From the NCBI RefSeq assembly GCF_900100115.1, contig NZ_FNKL01000002.1, positions 682,001-746,000 of the forward strand: 64,000 bases of DNA. The letters are read 5' to 3'. The first letter of the stretch is position 1, and each line of letters begins with the position of its first letter. Source of the stretch: Chryseobacterium soldanellicola. GTDB taxonomy: Bacteria; Bacteroidota; Bacteroidia; Flavobacteriales; Weeksellaceae. Position numbers and translations under genes: made by a program. The notes beneath the pieces were generated by a model. The model was not told the origin of the DNA. It was given only the letters and a program-made list of their open reading frames with translations, and ran no database searches. This document shows, piece by piece, positions 61,402 through 64,000 of this stretch.

Positions 61402-63531
61402 TTAAAATTTGTAATTTAAGCTTAGAGATAATGTTCTCAATCTTTGTGGTGATACTGTTGACCAACCGGTGAAATATTGTTTGTTGGCAATATTGTCAAG
61501 CTTTAGAATTAGACTGTATTTATCTTCGTTATATGATAGTGCGGCATTGAAAACAGTATAACTTGGTAATGCAAAAGTTCCTATTCCAGCTCTGTTTAAT
61601 GTATAAAGCTCACTTGCTGAGTTAGCACCGAAACCAACTCCTACATTTTTCAAAGCACCTTCCTGTACTTTATAGTTTGCCCAAAAGTTGAAAATATTTT
61701 TTGGACCCGCTTCTTCAGGACGATATCCGATGTAAGTAGGATCTCCTGCAGTAACATCACTGTCATTATGGCTAAATCCTGCAATAATATTTAAACCTGT
61801 AATCGGGCTACCTACAACACTTACTTCGAAACCTTTACTTTCTACCTGACCACCTTGAATGCTGTTTAAGGCATTGCTTGGATCCGGCATTACCTTATCT
61901 TTTACCTTAATATTGTAATAACTTGCTGTAATTGATAATTTATCTTTTACCAAACTTGCTTTTGTTCCGACTTCCCATTGGTTCGCGTGCTCAGGATCAA
62001 AATACGCGAAATATTTTCCTCCGTTTGCATCAGTATTCTGAACGGGTTCTACATTTTGGAATCCATTCATATAATTAGCAAAAATTGATAATTTATCTTG
62101 AATTGGCTGATAAACTAAACCTAATTTAGGTGAAAAAGTAGTTGTCGCTTTTGATTTTTCCACAGCATAGGCTGTTGGGTTTCCTGTGAAATGATCTACT
62201 CTTGCACTTAACATGGCAGATAAATTTGGAAGGATATAAACGACATCTGAAATATATGCACTATAGATTTTTGTTTCCATTGATCCGATAGGATTTTGAG
62301 TGGAAAGTAATGCATTGTCTACGGCTCCTTGATTTAATTCTCCAGCCTTTGTATCTGTCTGATTAACTAAAGAAACCGTTCCAAAAGAACCCCATCCTGT
62401 GCCTCCAAGTATAAATTGTCTTTGGAAGAAATCTAATCCAAATAAGAATTTGTTCTTAACTTTTCCAATGTTGAAGTTTCCTACAATATTTTCCTGAATA
62501 CCTGTTGTGTTGGTTTCTCCGCCTAATTTTGAAATAAATCTTGTGAATTCATTTCCATTTGCAGAATCCCACAAATATTGATTGTATCCATCAGTTTTGG
62601 TATTACCTCTTGAAACAATTGTTTGTGAAGTCCAGTTTTCGGAAATTTTATAATTAGCTTGAGCCTGAATATTAAAGGTTGAGTTTTTAATAGTTAAATC
62701 ATTGCTCGTATATGATTTTTTATAATTTTGTTCAAATAAATCGATTGAATTGAACGATAATGGGCTATATCTGCTCAAAAATGTCATTGGAGCATTTGCT
62801 GCATCAGATTTTTTAATTTCAGTATTAACATAGAAAGTTAATCTGTCACTTGCAACATATTTAATCGAAGGAGCAACGTAAATTGATTCATAAAATCCTG
62901 CATCCTGAAATGAATTTTGTTTTTGATAAGACGCGTTTACTCTTGCATAAAGGTTTTTACCAATAGGAGAGTTTACATCTGCTGTTATTCTATTTAATCC
63001 GTAACCTCCTAAAACATATCCAACTTCACCTCCAAAATAATTATAAGGTTTTTTTGTAATTACATTAAGAAGACCCCCGTAAGAGATGACGCTGCCTCCG
63101 TATAAAGTTCCGGAAGGCCCTTTAATTGCTTCAATGGTTTCTATTCCAGCAGGATCTACAGTTCCGTTATTGAAAGCTGGCATACCGTTAACTAAATTGG
63201 CTTGTAATGAAAAACCTCTCATTGTATAATATTCTCCTCCATCATTTCCTCTACCTGTAGATTCCCATAATCTTGAAATACCAGTAATGTTCTTAAGAGC
63301 ATCATTAAAACTCGTAGCAACCTGTTCTTTAATAACATTTTTATTAACCGTATTGTAAACCTGCGGATTTTCAATGTCTTTTAAAGGCATTTTATTAGCA
63401 GACTCACTGTCTTTATTTATATAGCCTGTAACGACTACTTCGTCAATATCATTTGATTTAATAGAATCTTTTTCTTGTGCAAACGTTAGCATAGAACCCA
63501 ACATAGAAGCGCAGATCAGTACATTTTTCAT
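61402..63531 (-). CDS. TonB-dependent siderophore receptor (copy 1)
   Basis: An outer-membrane receptor of about 709 residues. Signal peptide (KNVLICASMLGSMLTFAQ), TonB box IDEVVVTGYI, plug with VNKNVIKEQVATSFNDALKNITGISRLWESTGRG, YYTMRGFSLQANLVNGMP and ETIEAIKGPSGTLYGG, then a barrel ending ...RTLSLSLNYKF. This layout is that of TonB-dependent siderophore receptors. The frame begins at 63540 but ATG 63531 gives the better signal peptide. It is first in a run receptor-PepSY-receptor-PepSY. Confidence 0.93.
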   Translation of the reverse strand: MKNVLICASMLGSMLTFAQEKDSIKSNDIDEVVVTGYINKDSESANKMPLKDIENPQVYNTVNKNVIKEQVATSFNDALKNITGISRLWESTGRGNDGGEYYTMRGFSLQANLVNGMPAFNNGTVDPAGIETIEAIKGPSGTLYGGSVISYGGLLNVITKKPYNYFGGEVGYVLGGYGLNRITADVNSPIGKNLYARVNASYQKQNSFQDAGFYESIYVAPSIKYVASDRLTFYVNTEIKKSDAANAPMTFLSRYSPLSFNSIDLFEQNYKKSYTSNDLTIKNSTFNIQAQANYKISENWTSQTIVSRGNTKTDGYNQYLWDSANGNEFTRFISKLGGETNTTGIQENIVGNFNIGKVKNKFLFGLDFFQRQFILGGTGWGSFGTVSLVNQTDTKAGELNQGAVDNALLSTQNPIGSMETKIYSAYISDVVYILPNLSAMLSARVDHFTGNPTAYAVEKSKATTTFSPKLGLVYQPIQDKLSIFANYMNGFQNVEPVQNTDANGGKYFAYFDPEHANQWEVGTKASLVKDKLSITASYYNIKVKDKVMPDPSNALNSIQGGQVESKGFEVSVVGSPITGLNIIAGFSHNDSDVTAGDPTYIGYRPEEAGPKNIFNFWANYKVQEGALKNVGVGFGANSASELYTLNRAGIGTFALPSYTVFNAALSYNEDKYSLILKLDNIANKQYFTGWSTVSPQRLRTLSLSLNYKF

Positions 63532-63627
63532 GAAACTCAAAATTTTTGCAAATATATTGTTTTTAATTATTCTAAATAAATTTTTGAATTGATATTTATC
63601 ATGAAAGTACTATACATTGAATAACAA

Positions 63628-63659
63628 AAAACCGCTCCATGCAGTGCTGGAGCGGTTTT
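63628..63659. terminator. Bidirectional terminator after secA
   Basis: AAAACCGCTCCA (63628-63639), eight-base loop, TGGAGCGGTTTT (63648-63659). On the minus strand it follows the secA stop by about 22 bases; T runs occur on both strands. Confidence 0.85.
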
Positions 63660-63681
63660 CTATTTTATTATTAATTATTTC

Positions 63682-64000
63682 TTAAGCAGGAATTTCTCCT
63701 TTATATAAGAATGAAATAATCTCTTTATTCATTTTATCTACCATTTCGCTGAATAAATGGAAAGATTCTTGTTTGTAAATTACAAGCGGATCTTTCTGCT
63801 CGTAAACAGCTCCCTGAGAAGATCTTCTCAAATCATCCATTTCACGAAGGTGAAGCTTCCAGTTTTCATCGATGATTGATAAAGTGATGTTCTTTTCGAA
63901 ATCATTGATTAAACTTTCACAATGCGTATCATAAGCTTCCTTAAGATCGGCAACAATAGTCATTGTTTTGTGACCGTCTGAGAAAGGAACCTGGATCATT
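63682..64000 (-). CDS. secA: Preprotein translocase ATPase SecA, C-terminal end only
   Basis: The frame is open to the right window edge; only the last 106 or so residues are inside. They match the helical scaffold domain of SecA: LSIIDENWKLHLREMDDLRRSSQGAVYEQKDPLVIYKQESFHLFSEMVDKMNKEI is read in order at the family positions (only key words are given: IDENWKLHL, MDDLRR, QKDPLVIYK). The ATG at 63999 is internal. The sequence ends FLYKGEIPA, without the zinc-binding cysteine tail found in E. coli SecA, as in many Bacteroidota. Confidence 0.9.
   Translation of the reverse strand, partial: MIQVPFSDGHKTMTIVADLKEAYDTHCESLINDFEKNITLSIIDENWKLHLREMDDLRRSSQGAVYEQKDPLVIYKQESFHLFSEMVDKMNKEIISFLYKGEIPA

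Overview
The window is AT-rich chromosomal DNA from a flavobacterium, most likely Chryseobacterium or a close relative (Bacteroidota, Weeksellaceae). Several things point there: -7 promoter elements of the TAnnTTTG type; a type IX secretion sorting domain; a SusC/SusD pair; an S74-chaperone surface protein; and a Bacteroidota-style dcw cluster without murF, murB or ddl. I saw no tRNA, rRNA, CRISPR array, intact transposase or phage module.

Layout. 1-4.9 kb: a beta-helix surface protein cut by the window edge, then a response regulator/histidine kinase pair, a stress-protein-like gene and a DUF1275 membrane protein. 4.9-12.4 kb: an S74 surface protein, mutL, a rhomboid protease, two tandem endonuclease/exonuclease/phosphatase paralogues and two small lipoproteins. 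12.4-15 kb: a GH3-family protein and a bacilliredoxin. 15.2-32.9 kb: one long minus-strand cell-wall and division cluster, transcribed mraZ-rsmH-ftsL-ftsI-murE-mraY-murD-ftsW-(unknown)-murG-(unknown)-murC-ftsQ-ftsA-ftsZ-yqeY. Three MraZ-type boxes at 10-bp period stand before mraZ.

33-38.3 kb: an alpha/beta hydrolase, the GTPase EngB, a GNAT acetyltransferase and a large secreted metzincin with a type IX sorting domain. The metzincin lies between two copies of the 3' end of the GNAT gene, so it looks inserted. 38.4-42 kb: a tight minus-strand run (DUF6804-like membrane protein, TerB-like protein, coiled-coil membrane protein, VWA-like lipoprotein) preceded by a basic secreted protein and a 56-residue protein. 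I consider this the best candidate for an undescribed system. 42.1-45.9 kb: a TPR histidine kinase and LuxR-like regulator, a small exported protein, a repeat-dense regulatory spacer and a divergent membrane protein. A palindrome related to ATTACGG-N4-CCGTAAT occurs on both sides of this regulatory pair.

46-64 kb: a secreted metallophosphoesterase, a PI-PLC-like enzyme, a SusC/SusD pair behind a terminator-like leader hairpin, msrA, a ROK kinase without the usual zinc cysteines, two tandem TonB-dependent-receptor/PepSY modules probably for siderophore iron, and the C-terminal end of secA running off the right edge. Dispersed inverted repeats fill several gene-free spacers.

All functions are read from sequence motifs alone. 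No database search or computation was run.
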